Shown one piece after another: positions 1 through 8,220 of a DNA stretch of 64,000 nt; within the stretch, counting starts at the first letter, position 1, and each line of letters starts with the position of its first letter. The translations under genes and the position numbers were made by a program. The notes under the pieces were generated by a model. The model saw only the letters and a list, made by a program, of their open reading frames with translations, was not told the origin of the DNA and did not search any database. Origin of the DNA: Pseudomonas sp. p1(2021b) (GTDB taxonomy: Bacteria > Pseudomonadota > Gammaproteobacteria > Pseudomonadales > Pseudomonadaceae); assembly GCF_020151015.1 (NCBI RefSeq), contig NZ_CP083746.1:2075001-2139000 (forward strand), written 5' to 3'.

Positions 1-389
1 ACGCCTTTACCTGGGAGCTGACCGACCGCCTCGAAGTTAGCGGGCGCCTTCACTATGCCTGGTCCAGCCGCAACGAAGACCCGGCCAGCCGGCTGCAGGC
101 CGACAGCGTCCAGCCGGGCGAAGCGATCCACAGCAATTTCTCGGTCTCCTACGCGGTGTCCGACGCCTGGCGCGTAGGCCTTGCCGGCTACCAGCTGGAA
201 CAGATATCGGCCGACCGGGTCGATGACCATCGGCAGAGCGACTCCCGCGAGCGCGTGCTGGCCTTTGGTCCGGGGGTGATGTACCGCCATGCGCGGCATA
301 TGTTCTACGCCAATTACTATATCGAGCAGGGCGCGAGGAACCGCTCCGAAGGCAACCAGCTCACCTTGCGTTACCTCTTGCCGTTCTAG
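1..389 (+). CDS. C-terminal part of an SphA/phenol-degradation-type outer membrane channel (partial)
   Basis: The reading frame is open from base 3 to the TAG at 387-389, so the window holds only the last ~128 residues. The sequence alternates polar and aromatic residues in beta-strand fashion and ends in LRYLLPF, with a terminal Phe as expected for an outer-membrane beta-barrel. The pattern resembles the 'MetA-pathway of phenol degradation' / SphA-like transporter family (PF13557). These proteins often sit beside quinoprotein dehydrogenases, and here pqqA and a PQQ sugar dehydrogenase follow. Family placement is from recall of the pattern and the N-terminal half is not visible. Confidence 0.6.
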   Translation, partial: AFTWELTDRLEVSGRLHYAWSSRNEDPASRLQADSVQPGEAIHSNFSVSYAVSDAWRVGLAGYQLEQISADRVDDHRQSDSRERVLAFGPGVMYRHARHMFYANYYIEQGARNRSEGNQLTLRYLLPF

Positions 390-525
390 CGCGAAGGGGC
401 GTTCGGGTTTTTCGTTCAGGAAATGGAACGCTGTGTGCCATTCATCCCCCTGGCGAAGCGGGAATGGGTCCACTAGTTTCCCAGTGACGCCAGCGCGTCT
501 TTATCCAGGCAGAGGAGATTGAGAG

Positions 526-597
526 ATGTGGAGCAAACCCAGCTATACCGACTTGCGCATTGGCTTCGAAGTGACGATGTATTTCGCCAATCGCTGA
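526..597 (+). CDS. pqqA: PqqA, precursor peptide of the cofactor PQQ (orphan copy)
   Basis: A 23-codon gene, too short for ordinary gene finders. The peptide begins MWSKPSYTDLR and contains the diagnostic EVTMY motif, with Glu15 and Tyr19 three residues apart. These are the two side chains that PqqE/PqqD cross-link and that become the PQQ skeleton. An AGGAG at 513-517 lies 8 nt before the ATG. No pqqBCDE follows. Instead a soluble PQQ-dependent glucose dehydrogenase starts 67 bases downstream. The natural reading is an extra precursor copy that raises PQQ supply when this enzyme is made, relying on a pqqBCDE locus elsewhere. The peptide identity is near certain; the dosage role is inference. 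Confidence 0.93.
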   Translation: MWSKPSYTDLRIGFEVTMYFANR

Positions 598-605
598 CAA
601 GCCGA

Positions 606-623
606 GCCCCGGCTTGCCGGGGC
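606..623 (+). promoter_or_regulatory. Hairpin between pqqA and the glucose dehydrogenase gene
   Basis: CCCCGG-CTTG-CCGGGG forms a 6-bp GC-only stem with a 4-nt loop (607-622) just after the pqqA stop. There is no T-run after it, so it is more likely an mRNA-stabilising or processing hairpin than a full terminator. In known pqq operons such hairpins leave a large excess of the short pqqA message over the downstream message. That role is inferred here. Confidence 0.4.
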
Positions 624-664
624 ATAGGTGTCGTGGTGCTTGCCTAAAGCCCTGAGGAAATTGC

Positions 665-2173
665 ATGAAGCTCAACCATTGCACGTTTGAAAACCGCCTC
701 GGCGAAGCCCGTACCTTCGCGAGGCTGGGGTCATTGTTGTTGGTTGCCAACCTGGCGGGCATGTCGCTGACGGCCATGGCCGATACCCCGCCGGCGCCGG
801 GGACGCCGATTCCGGCTACCGAAGGCTTCGAGAAGCGCGTTGTCGCCACTGGCTTGGCGAACCCACACAATATGGTCCTGGGTCCCGACGGCTACCTGTG
901 GCTGACCGAGCAGGTCAGCCGGAAGATCACCCGCGTGAACCCCAAGACCGGTGAGGTGAAAGTCGCCCTTGCCGTTGCCGATGCCGTGCACTCCCAGGCG
1001 GCCAACGGGCACCATGAACAGGACGGCCTGCTCGGGATCGCCCTGCACCCACAGCTGCTCAAGGGCACGGGGCAGGACTATGTCTACGTGTCCCTGACCT
1101 ATGCCGGCGGCGACTCCGAGGCTTTCCCCAACCGCACGCTGATCCGTCGCTACACCTACGACGCCAAGACCAACACCCTGGGCGAAGGTACGGACCTGCT
1201 CAAAGGCCTGCCCTCGGCTCGCGACCACCAGAGCGCACGCCTGCTCTTCGGCCCGGACGACAAGCTCTACTACTCCATCGGTGACCAGGGCGCGAACCAG
1301 CTCTCCTACCTGTGCGAACAGAACAAGGCGCAGATGACGCCGACCGCTGCAGACGTCAGCAAAAGCGACTGGGTTCACTACGCAGGCAAGATTCTGCGCC
1401 TGAACCTGGACGGGTCGGTGCCTGACGACAACCCGGTGATCAACGGTGTGAAGAGCCACGTCTATGCCTACGGGATCCGCAACGTCCAGGGGATGGTGTT
1501 TGTCGGTGACAAACTCTTCGCCACCGAGCAGGGCCCCAACAGTGATGACGAGCTCAATCTCATCGTCAAGGGCGGCAACTACGGCTGGCCCTATGTGGCC
1601 GGTTTCAAGGATGGTCAGGGTTACGCCTACGCCAACTACAGCGCTGCCAAAGGTGGCTGCAAGGGCAACGAAGACCAGTATCAGAATGGCCTGAAAGTCC
1701 CAGAGGGCATTCCGGTGCAGCAGGAAACCCAATGGTCTTCCACGGCGTTCGTCGAGCCGCTCAAGACGCTGTTCAGCGTCGGCAATGACTACGTCTACAA
1801 CCAGCCGGCCTGCAAGGAGAACAACCTGTTCTACATCTGCTGGCCCACCATCGCGCCGTCCTCGGTCGCCTATTACCCCGCGTCCGGTAACGCTGCCAAA
1901 GGCTGGGGCAACTCGTTGCTGATCACCAGCCTCAAGCGTGGCGTGGTGTACCGGGTCCAGCTCGATGGCTCCAAGACCGTGCCGATGGGCGATGCAACGC
2001 CGGTGTTCCGCTCGTTGAACCGCTACCGGGATATCGCCGTCGATCCCAGCGGTGAGGTGATCTACGTGGCCACGGATATCGAAAGCAGCCTGGGCACCAA
2101 CGACCAGGGCAGCGCGGCAGCGAAGTTCGAGAACCCCGGTGCAATCCTGGCGTTTCGCAGTACGGGCAAGTAG
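665..2173 (+). CDS. gdhB: Soluble periplasmic PQQ-dependent glucose (aldose) dehydrogenase, GdhB-type
   Basis: A 502-aa protein with an N-terminal signal peptide (hydrophobic LGSLLLVANLAGMSLTAMA, likely cut before DTPPAP). The mature part is a glucose/sorbosone dehydrogenase six-bladed propeller (PF07995). It closely follows the Acinetobacter calcoaceticus soluble enzyme, sharing blocks such as EQGPNSDDELNLIVKGGNYG and ICWPTIAPSS. The catalytic and PQQ-binding positions of that enzyme are present: His188 in DHQSAR, Arg272 in GIRNVQG, Lys424 in SLKRG, and Arg453/Arg455 in NRYRD. It oxidises aldoses to lactones in the periplasm. A TGAGGA 6 nt upstream supports the ATG. This branch is much rarer in Pseudomonas than the membrane quinoprotein Gcd, and the adjacent pqqA fits its cofactor need. 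Confidence 0.88.
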   Translation: MKLNHCTFENRLGEARTFARLGSLLLVANLAGMSLTAMADTPPAPGTPIPATEGFEKRVVATGLANPHNMVLGPDGYLWLTEQVSRKITRVNPKTGEVKVALAVADAVHSQAANGHHEQDGLLGIALHPQLLKGTGQDYVYVSLTYAGGDSEAFPNRTLIRRYTYDAKTNTLGEGTDLLKGLPSARDHQSARLLFGPDDKLYYSIGDQGANQLSYLCEQNKAQMTPTAADVSKSDWVHYAGKILRLNLDGSVPDDNPVINGVKSHVYAYGIRNVQGMVFVGDKLFATEQGPNSDDELNLIVKGGNYGWPYVAGFKDGQGYAYANYSAAKGGCKGNEDQYQNGLKVPEGIPVQQETQWSSTAFVEPLKTLFSVGNDYVYNQPACKENNLFYICWPTIAPSSVAYYPASGNAAKGWGNSLLITSLKRGVVYRVQLDGSKTVPMGDATPVFRSLNRYRDIAVDPSGEVIYVATDIESSLGTNDQGSAAAKFENPGAILAFRSTGK

Positions 2174-2252
2174 CGGTAGGGCCTGATTGCATGCTCCCGC
2201 CATGGCGTGTAGCGTCTAACGCCTGACGATCACTCAAGGCGGTGGGCATGCA

Positions 2253-3188
2253 ATGAACGTTTCCGAGATCGAACCCCAAGCGGTCGACACCGCGATCACC
2301 CGCAGTGCGATCTTCCTCGTGGCGACCTTGACGCCGGGCAACGAACACCGTGACACCGTGCGCGCCTTGTGTGGCGACCTGGCCGGGCTGGTCCGTTCGG
2401 TCGGCAAGCGCGTACCGTCGGGCAACCTTTCCTGTGTACTGGGTTTCGGCGCCACAGCCTGGGGTGTGCTGTTCGGTGCGCCATGCCCGGCATCGCTGCA
2501 CCCGTTTCGCGAAATCGGTACCGGGGAGCGCGTGGCGGTCGCCACACCCGGGGATATCCTCTTGCATATCCGTGCCGAACAGATGGACTTGTGCTTCGAG
2601 TTGGCGGCGCAGGTCATGAAGCGCCTGGGGGCGGCTGTGACGGTCGTCGATGAAGTCCAGGGTTTTCGCTACTTCGACATGCGCAGCATCATCGGCTTTG
2701 TCGACGGCACGGAGAACCCCAGCGGCCGCGAAGTCGCCAAGTTTACCCTGGTTGGCAACGAAGACCCGCCGTTCGTGGGAGGCAGCTATGTGCTCGTGCA
2801 GAAGTACCTGCATGACATGACGGGGTGGAACGCACTGTCCACCGCCGACCAGGAAAACATCATTGGCCGCACCAAGCTGTCGGATATCGAGCTGGATGCC
2901 TCGGTCAAGCCCAGTTGCTCCCACAGCGCCCTGACCACCCTGGACAAAGACGGCCAGGAAGTGAAGATCCTTCGGGACAATATGCCGTTCGGGCGCCCGG
3001 GGGCAGGGGAGTTCGGCACCTATTTCATCGGTTACGCCCGCTCGCCCGCGCCTATCGAGGAGATGCTCGAGAACATGTTCATCGGCAAGCCGCCCGGGAA
3101 CTATGACCGCTTGCTCGATTACAGCCGCGCTGTCACGGGCGGATTGTTCTTCGTGCCTTCCGCCACGTTCCTGGATGGCCTGGGGTAA
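2253..3188 (+). CDS. DyP-type heme peroxidase (YfeX-like)
   Basis: A 311-aa protein with the dye-decolorising peroxidase signature GFVDGTENP near the middle, whose Asp serves as the acid-base catalyst. Conserved C-terminal blocks (SHSALT, GEFGTYFIGYARS, FFVPSATFLD) carry the proximal heme His and the fold core. There is no signal peptide, so it should be cytoplasmic, like YfeX. These enzymes reduce H2O2 with broad reductants and have been linked to heme chemistry. It stands alone, 79 bases after the dehydrogenase gene, and may be co-transcribed. Family is confident; the physiological substrate is unknown. Confidence 0.88.
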   Translation: MNVSEIEPQAVDTAITRSAIFLVATLTPGNEHRDTVRALCGDLAGLVRSVGKRVPSGNLSCVLGFGATAWGVLFGAPCPASLHPFREIGTGERVAVATPGDILLHIRAEQMDLCFELAAQVMKRLGAAVTVVDEVQGFRYFDMRSIIGFVDGTENPSGREVAKFTLVGNEDPPFVGGSYVLVQKYLHDMTGWNALSTADQENIIGRTKLSDIELDASVKPSCSHSALTTLDKDGQEVKILRDNMPFGRPGAGEFGTYFIGYARSPAPIEEMLENMFIGKPPGNYDRLLDYSRAVTGGLFFVPSATFLDGLG

Positions 3189-3295
3189 TAAACGAGCCAA
3201 AACACGGCGAAGGGGGCTGGCGCAAAGTTTTTGATTTTTTTGAAAAAAACGCTTTACAGGCTTTCGCAACCCCCTTAATATGCGCGCCACACGAC

Positions 3296-3372
3296 AGGCA
3301 CATAGCTCAGTTGGTTAGAGCACCACCTTGACATGGTGGGGGTCGTTGGTTCGAGTCCAATTGTGCCTACCA
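3296..3372 (+). tRNA. tRNA-Val (anticodon GAC)
   Basis: A 77-nt cloverleaf. The acceptor stem AGGCACA pairs with TGTGCCT, the D arm is GCTC...GAGC, the anticodon arm CCACC-TTGACAT-GGTGG gives GAC, the T loop is TTCGAGT, and CCA is encoded at 3370-3372. An intrinsic terminator follows within 30 bases. Confidence 0.97.
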
Positions 3373-3399
3373 AATACAAGTCCCGGTGTTACGGGCACG

Positions 3400-3431
3400 A
3401 AAAGGGCGATCCGAAAGGGTCGCCCTTTTTG
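3400..3431 (+). terminator. Intrinsic terminator after tRNA-Val
   Basis: AAAGGGCGA...TCGCCCTTT forms a 9-bp stem around a GAAA-containing loop, followed by a T-run at 3426-3430. Confidence 0.85.
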
Positions 3432-3541
3432 CTTTCGCTCCATGCCCCTTGCAGGAGCGACCTTGTGCCGCGAAAGGACCGCAACGCGGCCCTGTCTCTT
3501 TGCAAGGCGTGCACGAACGCCTCTGCTTCAATCCAGCGCTT

Positions 3542-4033
3542 TCACAGCTCCATCACCATTTCATGCCACGCCATGCCGCCATGGTCAGAAGCCGAAGGCT
3601 TCACATAGCGGTAGCCCATACGCGTGTACAGCGGCACATGGCGCTCCTTGCACATGAGGTGAATGGTGCGTTTGCCCATGGCCCGCATGCGCTCGATGAA
3701 AGTATCCATCATCGTCGTGGCATAGCCCTTGCCCTGGTGCGCGGGGTCGACCACCACCGACATGATGACCGCATTGGGCGCCTGGCTATCGTGGCCCACC
3801 AGCTCCTTGAACGCCTCGTCGGACATGACCACGTCATGGGCGCAGCCGCAGTTGATGAAGCCGATGGTCTGGCCATCGAGTTCCATGATCAGGAAGCCTT
3901 GCGGGTATTGGGCGATGCGCGTCGCGATCTTTTCGCGGGTGGCAGCCTCGTCGCCTTCGTAGGCCTCGGTCTCGATCTGGAAGCAACGGTCGACATCCGA
4001 CGGGCTGGCGGTGCGGAAGGAAGGTGTACTCAT
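3542..4033 (-). CDS. GNAT-family N-acetyltransferase
   Basis: A 163-aa protein of one Gcn5-related acetyltransferase domain. The acetyl-CoA motif A is visible as MSVVVDPAHQGKGYATTMM (Q/RxxGxG/A type) near residue 95, followed by the C-terminal LYTRMGYRYV motif B. The ATG at 4033 starts at the conserved N-terminus; the open frame extends upstream but crosses the shared promoter region. The substrate cannot be read. It diverges from the zinc transporter operon, and the Zur-like box lies between the two, so it may be co-regulated. Confidence 0.85.
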   Translation of the reverse strand: MSTPSFRTASPSDVDRCFQIETEAYEGDEAATREKIATRIAQYPQGFLIMELDGQTIGFINCGCAHDVVMSDEAFKELVGHDSQAPNAVIMSVVVDPAHQGKGYATTMMDTFIERMRAMGKRTIHLMCKERHVPLYTRMGYRYVKPSASDHGGMAWHEMVMEL

Positions 4034-4146
4034 GGCGGTCTCGTTCGGGTGATCTGACGGTCCTGGCAAGTGCCGTCGAAGACCTCCGATTGTCCGTTTG
4101 CCAGCCTCAAGATCAAGCGTGGCGAAAGGAAAATCATCGTTGCATA

Positions 4147-4163
4147 GTGTTATAACATAACAT
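4147..4163. promoter_or_regulatory. Probable Zur (zinc uptake regulator) operator
   Basis: GTGTTATAACATAACAT contains the palindromic GTTATAAC core that matches the gammaproteobacterial Zur box (GTTATAxTATAAC type). It lies between the divergent acetyltransferase and zinc-type ABC transporter genes, 60-80 bases before the transporter. Zur-Zn would repress when zinc is sufficient. The match is by eye. Confidence 0.65.
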
Positions 4164-4175
4164 ATTGTTGATGGC

Positions 4176-4193
4176 GGCCATGTCGACATGGCC
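4176..4193. repeat. 18-bp perfect palindrome at the transporter 5' end
   Basis: GGCCATGTCGACATGGCC is a perfect 9+9 inverted repeat 13 bases after the Zur-like box. It contains an alternative ATG (4188) of the downstream ATPase gene. It could be a second operator or an mRNA hairpin that masks that ATG. Confidence 0.5.
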
Positions 4194-4223
4194 ATTCCGT
4201 GTCTCCACCTTGGGAATCTGCCC

Positions 4224-4892
4224 GTGATCCTGTGTCAAGACCTGCAATGGGGGGCCGTCAATCGCCCACTGACGCCACGCCTCAACCTCAGGCTGCCCGC
4301 CGGCAGCCTAACCGCAGTGGTGGGCGCCAATGGGAGTGGCAAGAGCAGCCTGTTGAAGGTGATCGCGGGGTTGCAGATGCCCTTGTCGGGCCGCGTGCGC
4401 GTGGCGCTTCCAGACGCAGGGGGAATCGGCTATCTGGTTCAGCAATCGGTCATCGACCGCCAGTTTCCCATCGACCTGGCCGGGTTGGTCAGCGGCGGCT
4501 TCTGGGGGCAACGCATCACGCGCTCGCAGCGCAGGCGCCAACTCGAACAGGTGCTGGAGGCGTGGGACCTCGGCCAGCTCCAGTCCCGGCCGTTGCAGGC
4601 GCTTTCCGGTGGCGAGTTGCAACGTGCCCTGCTGGCTAGGCTGAGCCTGACCAAACCTTCCCTGGTGTTGCTCGACGAGCCCGATGCGGCGCTCGACGAC
4701 AACGGCCAGGCCCTGCTTTGGCGGCACATCGACGCCTGGCACAAGGCCGGGTGCACGCTTGTCGTCGTCAGCCACGACCTGGCCCGGCTGCGAGCGTCGG
4801 TGGAGCAGTGCCTGGTGATCGACCGGCAAGGCTGCCGGCATGGGCCGAGCCGCGCGTTGATCGCCCAGCCCGGCCTGGCCCAGGTGGGTTGA
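4224..4892 (+). CDS. Zinc/manganese-type ABC transporter ATP-binding protein
   Basis: A 222-aa nucleotide-binding domain. It has Walker A GANGSGKSS, signature LSGGELQRA, Walker B LVLLDEPDA and the switch His in VVSHD. It powers the permease whose ATG immediately follows its stop (TGAATG). I prefer the GTG at 4224, which has GGGAA about 8 nt upstream and gives the usual short N-terminus. An in-frame ATG at 4188 would add 12 residues but has no ribosome-binding site and lies in a palindrome. This is a ZnuC/AztA-like component. The metal call rests on the operon's binding protein and the Zur-like box. Confidence 0.85.
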   Translation: MILCQDLQWGAVNRPLTPRLNLRLPAGSLTAVVGANGSGKSSLLKVIAGLQMPLSGRVRVALPDAGGIGYLVQQSVIDRQFPIDLAGLVSGGFWGQRITRSQRRRQLEQVLEAWDLGQLQSRPLQALSGGELQRALLARLSLTKPSLVLLDEPDAALDDNGQALLWRHIDAWHKAGCTLVVVSHDLARLRASVEQCLVIDRQGCRHGPSRALIAQPGLAQVG

Positions 4893-5753
4893 ATGGTCGA
4901 TCTACTGTGGCAGCCCTTCGCCGAATTCGCCTTCATGCGCCGCGCATTGCTCGGCGGCCTGACACTGGCGCTGAGCGTCGCGCCGCTCGGGGTGTTCCTG
5001 GTGGTGCGGCGCATGAGCCTGATCGGCGATGCGATTTCCCATGGCATCCTGCCGGGGGCGGCACTGGGCTTCTGGTTGGCCGGTTTGTCGGTGATGACGA
5101 TGACTCTCGGCGGGCTCGTGGCCGGCTTGGCGGTGGCGGGCTTTTCGGCCCTGGTCAGTCGGCACACGGGCTTGCGCGAGGACGCCAGCCTGGCTGCGGT
5201 CTATCCGATCTCCTTGGCTTCGGGCGTGCTGCTGCTGGGCCTGGCCGGCAAGCGCCTGGACTTGCTGGGGTTGCTGTTCGGCTCGGCACTGGCCGTCAAC
5301 GAAGCGACCTTGCACGTCATGTACAGCGTGGCGGCTGGCAGCCTCGTACTGTTCGCCGTGATCTACCGCCCCTTGCTGCTCGACAGCCTCGACCCGGTGT
5401 TCCTGCGCACCGTCAGCCGCCATGGTGCCCTGGCCCATGGGCTGTTCCTCGGGTTGGTGGTGCTCAACCTGGTGGTTGGCTTCCAGGCCATCGGGGCGTT
5501 GATGGTGGTGGGCCTGATGATGCTGCCGGCCATCGCCGCGCGCTTCTGGAGCCAGAGCCTGCCTCGGTTGATTGTCATCGCGGCGGTGATCGGCATGGCC
5601 TCGGTGTGGCTGGGGTTGCTGCTTTCCTTCTACGTTTCGCTGCCCAGTGGCCCGGCAATCGTCGTCATGGCCGGGGCCGCGTACCTGTTGTCGGTGATGG
5701 GTGGGCCGGTGCATGGCCTGTTGCGTCGCCATTATTCGCCGGTCGTTCATTGA
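4893..5753 (+). CDS. Zinc/manganese-type ABC transporter permease
   Basis: A 286-aa, strongly hydrophobic ABC-3 family (PF00950) membrane subunit with the typical block RRMSLIGDAISHGILPGAALGF near residue 35, plus several further membrane helices. It starts directly at the ATPase stop codon, so the two are translationally coupled. It forms the inner-membrane channel for metal delivered by the binding protein encoded 9 bases downstream. Confidence 0.88.
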   Translation: MVDLLWQPFAEFAFMRRALLGGLTLALSVAPLGVFLVVRRMSLIGDAISHGILPGAALGFWLAGLSVMTMTLGGLVAGLAVAGFSALVSRHTGLREDASLAAVYPISLASGVLLLGLAGKRLDLLGLLFGSALAVNEATLHVMYSVAAGSLVLFAVIYRPLLLDSLDPVFLRTVSRHGALAHGLFLGLVVLNLVVGFQAIGALMVVGLMMLPAIAARFWSQSLPRLIVIAAVIGMASVWLGLLLSFYVSLPSGPAIVVMAGAAYLLSVMGGPVHGLLRRHYSPVVH

Positions 5754-5762
5754 GGAACCTGT

Positions 5763-6638
5763 ATGCGCCTATCGCTCTTTCTGATCATCCTGCTGCTGTC
5801 GCCGGTGCTGTCTGCCGGCGAGCGGGTCAAGGTCGTCACCAGTTTCAGCATCCTTGCCGACATCACACAGCAGGTGGGAGGCAAGCATGTCGAGATCATC
5901 AACCTCGTGGGCCCCGACAGCGATGCGCATGTGTATGAAACGACCCCCGACGATGCCAGGCATGTCGCAGCTGCCGACCTGATCGTCGAGAACGGCCTGC
6001 ATTTCGAGCCATGGCTGGAGCGGCTGGTGCGTAGCAGCGACACCCAGGCCAAGGTGATCCGCGCCAGCCAGGGGATCATCCCACGTACCCTGGAGGAAGA
6101 CGGCCACGCGGTGGCCGACCCCCATGCCTGGAACAGCCTGGCCAATGCCAAGCTCTATGCCAGCAACATCGCCAAGGCGCTGGAGCAGGTGGACCCTGGC
6201 CATGTGCAAGACTACCGCGCGAACCTGGCGGCCTACACGCAGCAGATCGATGCGCTGCTGCTCGAGGTGCGCAAGCGCTTCGCGGCACTGCCGCCCGGCA
6301 ACCGCAAGATCGTCACGTCCCACGATGCGTTCGGCTACCTCGGGCAAGCCTACGGCATCACCTTCGTCGCGCCCCAGGGGCTGTCCACCGAACGAGAGGC
6401 TTCGGCACGGGAAGTGGCTGACTTGATCACGCTGATCCGCAAAGAGGGTATCAAGGCGGTGTTCATCGAGAACATCAAGGACCCGCGGCTGTTGCAGCAG
6501 ATCGCCGATGAGACGGGGGCGGGTATCGGCGGCACGCTGCACTCCGATGCGCTCGCAGCCCGAGGGCCGGCTAGCAGTTACTTGGGGATGTATCGGCTGA
6601 ACGTGCAGACCATCACCCAGGCCTTGGGAGGCCAGTGA
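5763..6638 (+). CDS. Periplasmic zinc-binding protein of the ABC transporter (cluster A-I, AztC/ZnuA-like)
   Basis: A 291-aa protein with a cleavable signal peptide (MRLSLFLIILLLSPVLSAG). The metal site expected for cluster A-I binding proteins can be placed at His56 (DSDAH), His121 (DPHAW), His187 (TSHD) and Asp262 (HSDA). A three-His plus one-Asp set is the zinc pattern of AztC-like proteins, while manganese proteins usually have two His plus Glu and Asp. The long His-rich loop of classic ZnuA is absent. With the upstream Zur-like box this points to an accessory zinc importer besides the housekeeping ZnuABC. Confidence 0.85.
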   Translation: MRLSLFLIILLLSPVLSAGERVKVVTSFSILADITQQVGGKHVEIINLVGPDSDAHVYETTPDDARHVAAADLIVENGLHFEPWLERLVRSSDTQAKVIRASQGIIPRTLEEDGHAVADPHAWNSLANAKLYASNIAKALEQVDPGHVQDYRANLAAYTQQIDALLLEVRKRFAALPPGNRKIVTSHDAFGYLGQAYGITFVAPQGLSTEREASAREVADLITLIRKEGIKAVFIENIKDPRLLQQIADETGAGIGGTLHSDALAARGPASSYLGMYRLNVQTITQALGGQ

Positions 6639-6661
6639 TTGCCAAGTGACTTGCGGTGCAT

Positions 6662-8158
6662 CTACCCCGGCTGCAACGACACCCCAAGCACACGCGCACT
6701 TTGCAAGGCGAACCAGAACGTGGCGACGTCGGCGGTGCTGTCCAGCGAACGGCCGCTGATCGCCTCGATGCGGCGCGCCCGGTACACCAGCGTCTGCTTG
6801 TGCACATGCAGGCGCTGGGCAGTATTGACCCAGGAGCGGTTCTCTTCGAGAAACACCTGCAAGGTGTGCAACAGGTAGGTGCCGTTGGCCTGGTCGTAGT
6901 CATGCAGCGCGCCGAGCACGGCGCGGAACGCGCGGTCTGCCTCGTCGGGCGTGCGCGGCAGCCAGGGGGTGTCGGTTTCCAGCTGGGCGTAGCGGCACAC
7001 CCGGCGCTGGGCATGGGTATGCGCCAGGGCCAGGCGGGCTTCGCGCAGGGCATCCGGGCCACGCTGGGCTTGGCCGAGTGCGGCGCTGGAGCCCAGTTGC
7101 AGGTCGAGTTGGGCGCTGTAGCCCTCCTGCAGGCCATCGCGGTGCAGCAGGATCAATTCCTGCCCCTGGGCGCGGACCAACGCGGACTCGTCCAGAGGGC
7201 GCAGCTGGTCTTCCCAGGTGTTGCCATTGGCTGGCAGGCGCGCTGCCGAAATCACCGTGTCGGCCAGCGTCACGCCTGGCAGATGAGCACCCAGACGCTC
7301 AAGCAACGCATCCGTTTGCAGGCGCTGCTGCAAAAGGTCGTCGAGCAGTTCCGAGCCCAGGCGCAGGCGCCGCTCCCGCTCGGCCTGCAGGCGTTGCACC
7401 TCCAGGCCCAGCACCGCTGTCAGGTGGTGGAGCATGCCGTAGTCGGGCAGCCGTGTGCCGGTCACCACCAGCAGGCAGCCCGGCTCGCTGGGCAGTTCGA
7501 TGCTCAGGGCTTCGCCGGTTGGCAGGGCATGACGACGCACCATCGGTTGATGGCCGCCTTGGCGTTGGCGTGCTGCACCGAGGCTGGCCGCCAATGCCGC
7601 TGGCAGCTCGGGAAGGCCGGGAGCCCAGGGGGTGAACCTCCCCATCGATACCAGGTACAGGTGGCATTGGATATCGGCCTGCAGGCGCGCGAGCAGGGCC
7701 GGCAGGCCCAGGCCCTGGATGCTCAGGCGGGCGCTTTCGTAGACCTTGGCCAGGGCCCCGCGTCGGGCGAATTCATCCTGCTGGTTGGCATCGATGATGG
7801 CCCGGGTGACTGCGGCGAAGGGCACCCCATATTCGGTGAGGATCACCGGGAAGCCCAGCGCCTCGGCCTGTTCGGCCAGGGCGCTGATGTCCGCGGGGGC
7901 CTGCATGTGCTCGCCGATCATCATGCCGGCGATGCCTGCCTGGGCCAGCCGCGCGACATAGGCCTGTTGCTCGGCCGGCGCCTTGGGGATGCCCAGACCG
8001 GTGGTCATCAGCACGTCGCCTTCGCCCAGCCATTCGGTGGGGTCAGGCAATTCGCAGACATGGGCCCAGCGCACGTTGTGGTCCAGTCCCTTGGCACCAC
8101 TGAGCAGCCGCGAACGGAGTTCCGGTATCGCAATCAGGTCACGAACGCGTTGCAACAT
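6662..8158 (-). CDS. PucR-family transcriptional regulator
   Basis: A 498-aa protein. The N-terminal PucR sensor domain begins LQRVRDLIAIPELRSRLL. A central GGDEF-like region follows, and the C-terminal PucR HTH (PF13556) contains the LHVHKQTLVYRARRIE helix-turn-helix. I take the ATG at 8158, which has GGAG 10 nt upstream and starts at the domain; an in-frame ATG at 8200 adds 14 residues. It is the last gene of a minus-strand set with an oxidoreductase, a cupin and a permease. PucR regulators usually control the neighbouring nitrogen-compound catabolic genes, so it probably responds to the operon substrate. Confidence 0.88.
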   Translation of the reverse strand: MLQRVRDLIAIPELRSRLLSGAKGLDHNVRWAHVCELPDPTEWLGEGDVLMTTGLGIPKAPAEQQAYVARLAQAGIAGMMIGEHMQAPADISALAEQAEALGFPVILTEYGVPFAAVTRAIIDANQQDEFARRGALAKVYESARLSIQGLGLPALLARLQADIQCHLYLVSMGRFTPWAPGLPELPAALAASLGAARQRQGGHQPMVRRHALPTGEALSIELPSEPGCLLVVTGTRLPDYGMLHHLTAVLGLEVQRLQAERERRLRLGSELLDDLLQQRLQTDALLERLGAHLPGVTLADTVISAARLPANGNTWEDQLRPLDESALVRAQGQELILLHRDGLQEGYSAQLDLQLGSSAALGQAQRGPDALREARLALAHTHAQRRVCRYAQLETDTPWLPRTPDEADRAFRAVLGALHDYDQANGTYLLHTLQVFLEENRSWVNTAQRLHVHKQTLVYRARRIEAISGRSLDSTADVATFWFALQSARVLGVSLQPG

Positions 8159-8220
8159 GCGCAGGCCGCTCCAGGCGGTGGTCAAGGGTGGGCCTCCCAT
8201 ACTGCCTCAAGCGTGCGGTG

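Noticed and set aside
731..2203. 490-codon open frame on the minus strand opposite the glucose dehydrogenase gene
   Set aside because: High-GC third-position shadow; no ribosome-binding site and no family pattern, while the plus-strand gene has all catalytic residues.
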